Assembly (NCBI RefSeq): GCF_028453695.1
Contig: NC_135778.1
Coordinates: 34,771,214 to 34,835,213 of the forward strand
Length of the DNA stretch: 64,000 nt
Direction of reading: 5' to 3'
DNA from: Augochlora pura
Lineage: Eukaryota; Arthropoda; Insecta; Hymenoptera; Halictidae
Part shown: positions 1 to 13,450 of the stretch, in pieces
Layout: each line of letters opens with the position of its first letter
Position numbering within the stretch: position 1 is the first letter of the stretch
Notes under the pieces: model-generated
The model's database searches: none
Seen by the model: only the letters and a program-made list of their open reading frames with translations
Told to the model about the DNA's origin: nothing
Position numbers and translations under genes: made by a program

Positions 1-3000
1 GAGGAAGCGGAGGAAGCGACGGTGGAGGCGGGGACGGGGACGGAGACGGCGGAGGAGTCAGGGGCGTCGGAGACGTCGGGGATTGTGGAAGCAGCACCGA
101 GCCGAGCATTGGTCTCACACCCGACGACGAGAGTCCGTCCTTAGGTACTTTTTTGCTCCTGCGTCTGCATCTCCAATTTCTTCAAATTCTTCGCCTCCGA
201 TCCCACCGAGCCCGCCATCTCCAATCCCGCCAGCTCCGACTCCTTCGAATCCTCCATCTTTGTTCGCCGAACTTCTCCAAAACCAACGTCCGCAATGCCG
301 TCCAATTTTCCACCACCGAATCCACCGGATCCGCTAGATCCGCCACCTCCAACGCCTCGATTGCCAATTCCCCCAAATCCTCCACCTCCGATTCCACCGA
401 TGCCCCCATATCCTCCAGCTCCTCCACCGCCATATCCGCCAAGACCTCCGACCCCCCCGTGCCCACCATCGCCCCCATGTCCTCCACCATATCCAATCCC
501 TCCGAACCCCCCTTGTCCACCATCACCCCCATGTCCTCCACATCCAATCCCTCCGTTGCCGGTTCCTCCAACTCCTCCATTCCCGACTCCTCCGTGTCCT
601 CCACCACCACTGCCTCCGCTACCCCCGCCTCTCCCAAGCCCTTCGCCTCCAATCCCCCCGGGTCCACCACCTCCGTTTCCCCCATCACCTCCAAGTCCTC
701 CATTCCCGATTCCTCCAACTCTTTCGCCCGCTCCACCTCCTGGCCCACCGCCTCCGACTCCTCCGCGTACAGATCGGCCCTGAGATCGGTCGACGTCCTC
801 TCTACCGAACGATCCCGATGATCCAGTGGCTATCCTCGACCCCCCCTCTCGAAAGAGAAACGGTCAAGGCTCCGTCGAGGGATGATGATACGCCGAGCCT
901 GGCAAAGTAAACTACGATCCTTCGTCCTAAACGACCTCGAAACTATGATCCCTCCCGCTCGCGATGAGATTCCAGGTCTCGTAGGATATCGAAGCCGTCG
1001 ACGCGGTCGGGTTCGAAAGCGGGGAGTGAACGGTTCTTCTGCCGGCAGGACACCAATCCGAAGACGACGGTTACATGAGCATGAATGGCCGGAAAGCGAA
1101 AATGGCCCTGGTAGCGCTGCGTCCGGTTCCCGATTGTCCAGAGCCGCAGGATCCCACGCAAGGCTTGCCCGCGCAAGAGTTTCCTCCGCCGCCGGAAGAG
1201 GCCGAAAGGATCATTTCCACCTTGTTACCGATGTAAGTGTCTCTCTCTCTCTTATCCTGTCGCGGAAGCAAACGTCGCTCCTATGTCCAAAGTCTGGTAG
1301 AACGATCGTTCCTCTGATCCGCAGGGTATCCCCGGGAAACTCCTCCAAGAGAAGCACCCGTTCAGCCGATCGTCGCACAGGGATGCAGCAGTGGATGATC
1401 ACCATGGAGGACGGCGTTAGAGATGCCAACGGAAGCGCGGTCACTACGCAAACCACGTTGGTAAGTCTCGATGACCTCTGTCGAGAACATTGTGGCGAGA
1501 TGATCTTTTAAAGCATCGGCTGTGGGAATGCTCGACTTCTAAACGCGTCGCGAAAAGTGTCGGCTTAACTCGACCGGTATAAACCATCCGTTCCTAACTA
1601 TCCGATTTTTCCGCAGCCTAAAACGCGTCACCAGAGACCCTACGGCTGGAAGAACGGCACGTCGGAGCCTTTCAAGCTGACGAGCTTCGGCCAGAGTCCT
1701 CCACCGAGCAAGTTCGCCAGTCTGCCGTTCGACGGAAAGCTGTCCTTCGGTTGGATACCGCCGAGGACGAACCCGATGGTGGCCGAGAGACACCGAGAGG
1801 TACGTCGTCGTTCCTCGGAGGAAGAGGAGGAGGAGGAGGAAGAAGAAGAGGAGGAGGACGAAGAGGAGGATGAGGAGGACGAGGAGATCGAAGAGGACGA
1901 AGAGGAGGAGGAGGAGGAGGAGCGGTTCGAGAGACCAGAGAGGGAAGCTCGGAATCACCGGCAGAACTTTGACGGGGAGAAAGATCGGCCGTCGCTGCTA
2001 CGGAAGCAGCGCCAACACGAGATGATGAAGTCGAGCAGCGTGGAGGACCGGTTGCTGATGAACCACGATCGTAGAGTCGACCAGCAGCGCGACAGGAGGA
2101 GGACCGACTCGGACTCCAGCGAAGGTCGCTTCTCTAGACACTCGGAGTCGGAGCGGTCGTCGATCCCTCGTTCCAGCTCCGTCAGCGTCGAGAGGTTCTC
2201 GATGCGGGCGATCTGCGATTCGTCCGACTTTTCAAGGGCGAACTCGACCTCGAACTCCAACGAGAGATTCCACTCGGACTTCTCGATAGCCGTGGCAAGC
2301 GCCGGCTCCAACGACCGCGTCTCCGTGCCGACCTCCGACCCCTTCTCCATCCGTAACTTGGACTTCGTCTCGTTCTCTCTGCCGAATCGAGCCGATTCCA
2401 GCGAACGGTTCTCCGCGCCGACCTCTGACAGGTGCTCCGAGGAGCGCTACTCGGACATGTTCTCCACCAGGAACTCGGATTTCTCTACTAGGAACTCTAC
2501 AGACTTTCGGACCCAGTCCGAGGAGGAACGCTTCTCGGACGATTCGCTGGAGGAGCTCCTGCCTCCTCCGCCACCCCCGCCTCCTCTGCCCATCGGCAAG
2601 AGACATTCCATTGCTTGGGAGGTCTCCTTGGAGGATGACCCGTTGTACGCTCCTGGCAGCACGAAAGTCATAGGCAGGAGACGACGCAAGAGCAGCGACA
2701 TGTCCAGTAAGTCCTTCGAACGAGAGCCAGGTTCGCTGCGGCGACTAAGCACTGTGGAATTGGCCAAAATTATTTTACCTGATTTTATAAAAATGTAAAT
2801 TTGCATCGAAAAGGTGTACAATCGAAGTATGATAAAGTTTTATATAATTTTAATTTTCTATTTCTTTGAATCGACTTCTGGCCAGTTTTGCAAGTCGAAT
2901 ATTTCGGAGTGCGACGATTGCTAAGACGCGAATGTTTCAGGCGCCGGATCGGTCTCGAAGCTGCGCGACTTCGACGACTGGCAGGACCAGCGGTTGTCGA

Positions 3001-6000
3001 CGACCGACGACGATCTGATCTCGCCGTACTCGGACTCGTCGACGAACGAGCTGGACCAGATTCGACCCCGCGACCTGACCAAGAACGGCACCTACGTGAT
3101 CCGCCGTGGCCGGAAAAGAGAGCGGAAGGGACTGCCGAGGGCTCCGACCAAAACTAGAAGCCTGTCCTTCGAGAATGGCGAGGACACTCGGTTATCGGAC
3201 GCGAAACGTTACTCTAGCACCTTTGACAACATCAGGAGTTTGTTGAGAGAAGGCAAGCCAGAGTCTCAGCCTCAGAACAGACCTTCATCCGAGTTTCCAT
3301 CAACGGTGCCTCCGGATCTGGTCAGAGTGGTGTCACTTCCGGCAATCAACGACGAGATCGGAGCTCGAGGCCAGCTAGAGGTTACCGTAGAGGAAGAGGA
3401 GACATCGGACGTCTCTGACAAAGACAAGACTCGAGACAGAGCGCAGCTCGCCGGCCGGCTGTCGCCCTCGGTCGAGGCTCACCGACGGTCCAAGGCCGAG
3501 GATGAACCCACCAGAGTCTCTATCTCGACGTCAAGAAGCTGCTCGAACAACAGCTGGGGCCGCAACAACGTCTCCAAGGTGGAGGAAACTTCGCACGCGA
3601 GGAAGTCGCCGAACATCGGTCGTGCGGAACACCGGCCTGCCTCTAAGATCCCGGTGACATTGCTGATCGAAGAGCAAATCGTGAAGAAGGCCCTGAAGGA
3701 AAATCGTCGGCAGTTGGAGAAGGTTAGCGACGCCATCAAGGAGATCGAGAGCGTGAAGAACAGCGAGTCTTACTCGGAAAACAAGCGATGGAAGACTGTG
3801 GGCGACTGTAGGTCCTCCTCCTCCTCGACGGCAAATAACAAGAGAAACAGCCTGGAGATCGAGCCTAGTGACCGGAAGGCTCTGGAAGGTCTACCGGAAG
3901 CTCGACCAAGGAGAAGACACGACTCCGACATCGACCCGGAGACCTTGAAGAGCGAGATCGAGTTTGAGGCCAGCAGAAGCAACGGAACTGATGTAGTCTA
4001 CGGGTCTGAGAGGAGATCCAGGCAGAATGGGGTTGTCGAGAGCCATAAGAATGATCAGAAGCAGATCGAGAACGTGATCGACGCCATACTCGAGGACTCG
4101 AAGAATCCTGAGTTCCAGGTAACATCATATTGCAACGAATTGGCATTGTAAGTGGAAAAATATCATGGTAGGAATTGAGAAGATATAATTGTAGGCTAAG
4201 TTAATTGTAAGAAACATAAGTTAGGTGAGAGTACGTTCCTCTTTTAGTAATTATATTCATTATGAAGAAAATTATACGACACAACTGTAAAATTGAATTT
4301 CCACCTAGAATTGCCATGTGTGTGACAATGACGTGAGATTAAATGAAATTAGAAACGCTTTAACTATGATGTACGATTGACAGGTGAGCGTGGAGGTCCT
4401 CGAGTTTCCTCCGCTACCGCCTTCTCCCGTGGAGGAGGCCGACGAAGAGAACTCCGACGTGGGTCAAAGTGCAGTGACTCCAAGACCGAAGGCTCATAGC
4501 AGCAACAGGACGATGGAGTACAGACCCAGGGTGCCTCCTCATCGAGGACCAACGGCCTGCCTCTCCTCCGAGTCTAAAGACCACCAGGCGTCTTTGAACA
4601 CCAGATCCATGGACGCTGGATACTCGAGAGGCAGAAGAACACCTGCTACTACCGCCACCTCTAGACGCGAGGCGAGTTTCCTCTACTCGATAATGCACAG
4701 TGTCCAACTTTTTATAATTGTAATACTTTATCCCAGCAGCAGATCCCTGCTGAGCGACGAACCCTTCCAACGGACCTACCAGGGCCCTCTCGACGACGAC
4801 CGCTGACGAAGCGGCATTCTCCGTCGACGGATCCTTCTTCCAGCTCCTCCGGAAGCGGTAGCAACGGAAATGGAAACGGAATCGTCGGCGGCGCGGCTAA
4901 TGGGATTGGCAGCTCCATCGGAACCACCGGTCCCATCGCCGGCAACGTCTCTGCAGGATCTGGGATGCAGACCTCCTGCTCTCTGCCAGAGACTCCGGTG
5001 TTCGCCAGAGGAAGCGACGTGCCAAGGACGCCTCAGCATGCCGGAAACCCGACACAGACGCGTCGTCAACCTGGCTGGTACGCTCCGACCACCGCCACTA
5101 CCGGGTAAAATAGTTGACTAACAACTAACAATGGAAAGTACAGTCGTGGAGAAATACATGCAGGCACCTTTTAATATTAAACCTTCCGAGGCATACATTC
5201 CTCAGCGACTGTAGCAACGAAGGTAAATGGAAGATTCGCTAATCAGAACCGTTTTAGTAGGTATCGAAGAAACAACCCGGGTCTCGAGCAGGCGATCATC
5301 GGGACCGAGCTGCTGCGGCTTGCCGGAGGTCCGAATCGCGGATGGTACCCGACAAGAAAGGCGAACCAGCCGCGTCCAGCATCCATCGAGCATCTGGAGA
5401 GGCTGAACAACGCGTTCGATGCTAGACTGACCGGCCCCGGGGACCAACGGAAACCGCTCACTCTGCCGACCAACATCACACCGAACAAATACTTCGGCCA
5501 AAGTAAGCACAGCTCCGCCTCCAGCACTCGCGAGGCGCTACGGAGGGTCACTAGCTTGCTCATCAAGAAAGGTAAGCGCTGGAATTTGCGCTATTACAAC
5601 AAAATCACCAAGAGAGAGAGCGAGAGAAAGAGAGAGAGCCGCAACCGCAGTAGCAATCGCAATCGCAGTCGTTCGCTGATCCTGAGGACACGCCGGTTCA
5701 GTTGCACGGAACTCGCCGGGTCGCTGATCTTTTCCAAACTACCGACAGCTAGACACTCCATAGTATTTTAAATAGTTACTATTAAAGTTCCATCAGTGCA
5801 ATGAAATTCTGGTCATTGCAATAATGAAACTATAATCATACATATCTAGAAAACTATTGGCTATCTGTTCCCAGACCTAAACGAGAGAACGAGATCTGTA
5901 AATGTATCAAGTTTCAACATAATCGGTGACTCCAAGGTCTTGCGCTTTCCTTGTTAGAGGCCTTGCAAGATACGGAGAGGGCACGCCAGCCTATTTTTCC

Positions 6001-9000
6001 TTTCATGTACGCGAGGAGACTTTTAATTGTCACAGATTGTCATAGTATTTTCACACTGGAACTACCAAACAGGTTCTTTATTTCACAATTACTGAGATTA
6101 TAGAGACGCTTTTGTGGACAATTAATGGGTTCGTCTACTCGCTTGTATAGCTCGGTAGTGACAGTGATGACATTTTACTCGGAACAACTTTTCAAAGATG
6201 GGAAGATAATGATCATGGATTTCTTAAGAGATAGAAATTTATCCGTTAGCCAACCAGTATAGAGTCTCTTTAAAGTATCAAGTAAATGTCTTTTAAAAAG
6301 GAAGGATCTGGGAGAATCTAGAAGAACACTAGTTTGCGAAAAGACTGGCGACCGCATGGGGAATTCTGTGCGACTCCACGCGAACGATCTTCCGCATCGA
6401 GATCACGGACAGTGTCTACCTTTCTTTTCGAAACCTTGATCGCCTCTAACGAAGCTACGTACACATAGGATGGCTCCAGAATGTCTTCTTACACTAAATT
6501 GCCAATAGTCGATATCCACACTGTCACAGTTTCGTCAAAAATAATCGTACAACAATAAAGCTTCACTTGTCTTAAAGCTGAAAAATTCTCGAACCGCCTT
6601 GAAACGCCTATAAACATGTTGAAAGATTTTTCTCGCAGCTGATCTTAACGCAGATTTCAAGATTGAAGTTTCCCCTTTAAAACAACCTCTTGAACTTTGT
6701 TGTACGATTTTTTTTTAGTCGCTTTATCGAGTCTTGAACAAAAGGTGTTTTTCTGCTTTACACGACCAAACACGTTCCAAGTTCCGGATCTGTAAAACGG
6801 CTAAAAAAAACCTTGGAGCATATTTTGAGAGATCGTTGCAAAGAGGAAGCTTCAATCTTTAAAACCATTGTGTATTCAACCTTGAAAAAAATTTTCAACG
6901 ATTTGAGAGACATGTGAATTTTTCGACTATTTTAGAAGATACATATAACTTCAGGTTTCAACTTGATACTTCATGGGTAAAAATGTTAGAAGAAAATTAG
7001 TGAATGGTGTCGAAAGTAGAGACTTTAAGCTTTAATGTCAGCTAAATTTGATCGCTGTACGATTTTCTTTCTCGAATTTATGACGGTTGAAATATCGACG
7101 ATATAGTACTCAGTACGGAGACTTTCTGAAGCCAATGTAATAGTGTAGCGACTATATTCTGCGTGACCTTTCGTGGCACTTGAGTGCCACCAATTTTTCT
7201 CTTTAGCTGTTCTATTCTTCCAATAGTGGAGCTGTTTTTCAATTTTCTTTACTATATATACAAGGTTTCTGTTAGCTTCCTCGATGTTTGAACCGCAACG
7301 GTCGCAAGGAAGAAATTGTTCCCGGTTTCTTCCTCGCGGCCAGCCCGCAATGGTCGTGCTCGCACGTGCTCGCAACGTGGTATGTTTCCTTCTCTATTGG
7401 TATTGGTATTGCTATTGTTTTCTGTGAACCTTGGTTGCTAAAGCGTCGATTACGCGATCTCAATTATCAAATATGGCTTCTCGTTTACAACAAGCAAACG
7501 ATAGAAGCAGCAAGAATGCTCTAATCTCACACTGTCTGACACAGTCCGAAGAAAATTATTGTTTAATCATTGGTAAACATTTAAACTCATTAAGCAAACA
7601 AGTGTTTTGCTATTTCGTTATTAGAGGCTCGTCGCAGAGAGCTTCCGGTGTCCGAAGCGCCAGTAGCCTCGTACATCCGCGAATCGATACTTCAAAGTTC
7701 TGAGAAAGTCGGGGCTTGCAAATTCGCTGATTTGCAAACCCCCGCCAACACGAATTGCTCATGTTCGCGCAATCGACGCTTTCGCGTGCAGCTTTCGCAA
7801 GCTTCCGTAGGAATTCATCCATCGAGATCTAGGTTCGCCGGGGCACATTCAGATGGCGCCTCGAGTCCGAAAGAGCAGGAGAGCGGGCCGCTCGAAAGCC
7901 CGAGGGTCGAAGTCGGGCCTGTTAGAAAATCCGAGATTTCCCTCGTATAGTAAGACGAAACGACTTGACGACGACTAATAATAAACCTTTAAACCTGTCC
8001 GGTGTCTAATGACTCACAGAAGCGAGGGGATCCTATTTATCTCGATTATGTACGGCTTTTATGATGGCATGTTTCGCATCTGCGTCGACCAGGACGTCTT
8101 CGCATTTAATAATTTCCCTGACGAAACGAGACAGAAGTTCACAGACGTTCGTGTTCAGTAAATTCTATATGAAACCTGCATCGCGATTGTGGTTGTCACA
8201 GTAAAAGGGGATTAATCGTCGTGTCTCATCGCGTAACAACGATCCCGTGTTCACCTTATTGCACCGTAATTAGCAGTTTCTCAAGCGGCATGTATCAATT
8301 TGATTAGAATATCACGGAAATCGATTTTCGATCGCTGTCACGTCGTTTCGTCCCACCGGAAACGCCGGCTCCGTGGTCGTCGGTCCGTCCGGTGTCTCCA
8401 CCTGTCGAATAGCGACGAGCGTCGTCGTTGGCTCGGTTCGGAGGCGACCGACCTTGAAATTGCCATAACAGCGGCAGTGCTCGCTCGATCGGCTCCCGGT
8501 GCTGGGAACCGGTATGACAGAACGAGAAGCCGGCGAACGGCCGACCGTTTCGGAGAGAGTCCGCCGAGCGTTTCGAGGCACGTTTCCGATGGGCTTTCGA
8601 GCGATAATTCGACTGCGTCGACGGCGAGGACGAAAGGGCGGTCCGCGCGGATCAATACTCGTCCGCGCGCGGACACCTGCGGGAAGCGTCTCTCCATCGG
8701 TCCCCGTCTCCCGTTTTCTTCGAACTCGCAACTTCGAACCTCCGCGCGCGGATTCCTTCCTCGCGGCTTCTCCATTCTCCGGTTATTTTCAGCGCGGAAA
8801 GCCATCTTGTTTCCGCGTTCCCGGATCCGTCCGGCGGCGCAATTTTCCGATCCCGCGAGCCGCCTTTCGCGTCCGTGGCAGACGAAACCTCCCAGCGCGA
8901 TTCTGCTCGCGCAGGCGCTCTCCCGGCCAGCGTTTTCTCCCCCCCGGTGAAACCAGTAAATCGTCCGCGGACGGATCGGGGGATGTTTTCGGATCGGTTG

Positions 9001-12000
9001 GTAACCGATTCGCTTGGAACGGCGATGCGGAAAGGGGCGGTCCGAGGGGGTGGCGCACGTTGGCAATCGTTACTCCCGTCTGCTAGGCCGTCTAGCGAAC
9101 TAGCGACCCTCCAACCGCCATACCGAAGCCGGTCGCATCGCGGTCGATCGTTCTCCTTCGGTCGTTGTCCTTCCCAACAGCGCTGNNNNNNNNNNNNNNN
9201 NNNNNNNNNNNNNNNNNNNNNNNNNNNNNNNNNNNNNNNNNNNNNNNNNNNNNNNNNNNNNNNNNNNNNNNNNNNNNNNNNNNNNCCGTTTCTTAAAGTC
9301 CAGCCAAATTTCACATAGTTACGCTGTTCGTACTTACTTTATTCCACTGTTCTGCCCTTTGGACTTGGTCTTTCTTTAAAATATCCTTTATTTTACCCCT
9401 TATCTTGGCTCTTTATTTTTGGACGTTTATTCGATCCTTTATCGATATAAATAGAGGTAGTTTAATTAACTAATAGCGAGACTAAATAATCAACCGTTTG
9501 CGCTTAATTCTACACCGGACATTGGAATAATTTAAGGACATTATTGTAACATTTTGCTATTTAACGCCTTGCACTATAATAACGAGTCAGGCTCGTGGCG
9601 AAGATTTTATGCAAGCTGTACTAAATATGAATATTATTAATTTCTTCTGCGTCGAAGTAGAAATAAATTCTTCCGTTGTCAAAGTATAGAAAAGAAGGTA
9701 AATGAAGACAATACAGGCAAAAAATATTGTCCGATCCTATTAGGAAAATCATTAAGTATGAACAAGTGCTAATCGTCACAGCGTGAGAGGAGCGATAGTG
9801 CGAGAGGTTAAGTAACGTCAAGCATGAAACAGTTCCATATTTGTTCCCACCGTCTTCGTCGGGATCTGGTCGCGGATCTCGGAAATTCGTGTGCAGACGG
9901 AATCGCTGAATGAAAATTCTGCGACTCCCGGCATCCTCCGCAAGGTTTCCTTCTAAATATACTTCCCCGAACGAACCTACGCGCTCGATCGATCGCGTTT
10001 CGTTTCGTTCTCGCCGGAGATTCGCTTTCGTTTCGAGATACGACTACGCAGAACCTGCCGTTCCATCCGCGCTTCCTCTCGTTACGAGACACCCGACCCA
10101 GACTCCGGTAACGAAACGCGCTCGCGCTACGTGGTAATAATTTCAGAAGACATCGCGAGTCGACGTTAGAGTTACCAAACCAGTCGGAACGACTGCTCCC
10201 GATGTATCTCGTCCGTGTACGTCGCTTACTTGACACAGCATTTCCAAAAAAGAATTACGAACCAATGACGTGTCAGATTCAATTATAAATGTATCGAACG
10301 CGCGTCAAGCATGACATAGAATAGGTAACGGTTTAAAGGATCCAAGTTACGTGACTCCAAGTTAGGCGAACATCCAAGAAACCGTGCACGCGTGCTTCGA
10401 CCACTCCGCTGCGAGTTTATTAAAAGCTCGAATTACGCGGTGGTCGCATTTTTTTGCGAACGCGTCTGTCGGAGAATCGAGCATCGATTTCGAGCGGGAT
10501 TATTCGGTCGGGGGATCGATTTTTCGACCGGTTACAACGAGTCGGTCCGGTCGGAGCGCGCGAGGTCGCGGGCGACGCGTGTATCTCGAACCGGGAGAGA
10601 GAATGTGTACGCCGGCTTATCGATCGGTACCGTCTGTACAGTCCTCGCCGGCCGTTCTTCTTCACGGTCACGACCGGAGAGGTCTAGCCGCGCGATCCAC
10701 GATGAACAGGGAAAGCCTAGAGCCGGTAGGGGCTGAGGGGGGAGCGGGGGAGCCGGACCGTGAACATTTGGACGGGCCGAAAACGTCAGCTGGTTTCAAT
10801 ATGGTGCTGCGCCGCGTGACGTGTTTGCTCTGCCAAGCCGGCGCTGGCCACGCGAGACCCGCAGATAACCGACACTTCGAGAACTAATCGACTTCCGGCC
10901 GATGCACCGCCGTGATTCGGAATTTCCCGATAACAGGAGGAAGTGCACGCCCTCGGCCTTCTGAGTCTTGTCTTCGAAACACTGTCGCGTGATCGATAGC
11001 GGGCTGTCATGCCAGCTGATAACTGTACCGCGGACGGAAGATAGTAGAGAACGGTAAAATAGTTGAAAAATGTTGCGGTTATCGATCGTATGATCGTTTC
11101 GGATCCGGAGAGTAAAGTTTTAAAAAGTAGAGAAATTAGCCGCTAGCAACAAAAATTTCTAAAAGAAATCTAATATGCAATATACGTAATATATCTACGT
11201 TAGATTTATTTAACACCTTGCCGTGCTTTAACGAGTCCGACTCGTGATGGATATTATTAGTGATAAATAATTAAATATTGATGGTTATTCTGTTCTTTAA
11301 AGATGGAATAAAATTCTAATCCCTTGTTATTAATATTTAACACGTTGACGACGGCTTGACCGACCGGTGAGTCATACGTGTCAGACCCGTCGGCTGCGTA
11401 CGTTTGTTTATTTTGCTTGCATTTCACAAAATAGATTCTACAAAATAGGTCTACGTTATTTTTTTTTTTCTATAGTATTTTACGTCATATCAACTACACT
11501 TGCGGTTATTAGCGACGACTTTTAGTTGGATAAAACACATTCTTCTAAATTGTTCCAAGTACACAGAACTCCGCGCTAAATACAAAATGAAACTAAACCT
11601 CCACGTTATTTTATCTGAACATTATAAACAGATATTCAATAGTAAAAACATAGAAATTCAATATTATAAACCTAGCGTAATTATTTAATTTTTGTCAATT
11701 TCGAGCGCCAACACGCAGAGAAAATCGCGAATGCCGGCGTCAACGTGTAAAGTATGCAAGTAAATTCAGGCACGGAATAAACATTAATGTTCTTTCCCTT
11801 CTAAGAAATTGTGCCAATTGAAAAATTCTTAATCGCAGTGACTGTGAAGAAAATGGTACGTCAAGGGGCTGATTTTCCTGCTTCTTAATTCTCTTTTCCT
11901 CATTTCTTTACAGTACTTTCGACCATGTTTTGTCGAATGGCATCCAAGGAAAATAGACGCTTCTTCGCCGCCGCAACGACCGCGTTCGTTTGATCGCCGT

Positions 12001-13417
12001 CGACGACGTTTCCTCCGCGGTTCGCAAGACCGATGCACCCGTTGCGTCGGCCCGCCGCATTCGCGCCGCACGATTCCGCGATTTTCCGCTCGCCTCGCAA
12101 GGAACGAGCCGGTTATTGATTTATCGGAGGGTGGCGAGTGCGATCACCCCCGACGAGAGCAGCGGCGTCGAAGCGTCATTGTTCCCCGGCCGGCTTCTGC
12201 TCGCCTCGAAAACGTCTCCTGTCTCTCCTTCTTCCTGCGTGACGGCCGGCCGGTTGTCGTCGATATCGGCGATCGATGCCGTTTCCGGCGTCACGGAACG
12301 TAACAACGAAACGGTAACCGACGCGTCCCGCGTCCCGCCGCGTCACGTTCTTCTTCCCGCGGTGGGAAACGCGCGAAAGTTCGAAAGATTCGTAGGATTC
12401 GAGGAGAGAGAGAGAGGGAGAGAGGCGCCTGGCTCTCGAGAACGCGCGTCGCGGTTTATTATTATCTTTCCAGAAATAGAGCGAGGATGAGACCCGCTCT
12501 CCTCGGGTTCGGATGATTCCAAACGGAAAGGCTTCGGAGAGCACGAGTCGCAACAACTGTCCGTCCGAGAGATCCCCAACGGCTAATTTAGTCGGCGAAA
12601 TCTCGGCGCGCATTCTGCCGACTCCAGGCGATTCACCGTCTTCAATTTTCCATGGATCCTAATTCACGCGTGTCGCTGCATTGCCGCGTCGTCGACGCGA
12701 TCGCGCATCGTTCGATCGCGTTTAACGTTAGATTTACAGAGCGCAGAGATCAATTATCTCATGTTAATCGGTAAAATTAATAAAAATCCGATTTTCGCGT
12801 CAACACTTTTTTCGAACACTCGCGAATTATTATGCGACGTCGAAGCGTTGCATTCGCGAGCATCGCAGACTTTGGAACAGCGGAATTGAAACGTTCCTCC
12901 GCGGTCCTCGCGTACCGTAGATCGCGATCGAGACTCTATCGACGCGAAGATCTTCGGTTCTGCTTACAGAAGGAAAGGAAGTTCGAAACGCAGGCAGTGT
13001 GTTCTAAGCGAAATGAGCCGTTCAGTGCACACAACGACTAACTCCATAAAACAAAAAGTCGAGAAACGCGATGAAATGATGTACATTGATTTTTAAAATT
13101 CCTCTTATAACATAGATTCACATATATAATGTAGAATGAATAAATACAGATATAGCTTTCATTTAACGTATAATTTAATGTATAAAATTAATATTATTTA
13201 ATGTATAAAATTAACAAGAAAGAATAGCAAAAAAAGAAAAAAAAGATTTTGCCGTTTAATGGTGTTAATCTTTATTACTCAGGAAAGTTATTATAAATAT
13301 AAAAAGTTATGACTGTACCAAGTGCTTTGACACTTAAATTTAAGATTTTTCAAAAAGTGGAGTTAACCGATGTGTGCACTGGGCGGCTCAAATGTGGTTT
13401 TCGTTCTCGAAGGGGGA

Positions 13418-13450
<33 letters not shown>

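Noticed and set aside
182..783. Glu-rich minus-strand ORF and Pro-rich or Ser-rich plus-strand ORFs in the first kilobase
   Set aside because: All come from one TCC-type repeat that is open in several frames. The flanking exons splice in phase around it.
1539..1958. Leu-rich minus-strand ORF of 139 codons
   Set aside because: It is the antisense of the Glu-rich run in exon 4 of gene 1.
8300..9318. Several long ORFs on both strands around the N gap
   Set aside because: They overlap in many frames, are Arg/Ser-rich from CpG-dense sequence, and some run through the 100-N gap. No splice-consistent gene emerges.
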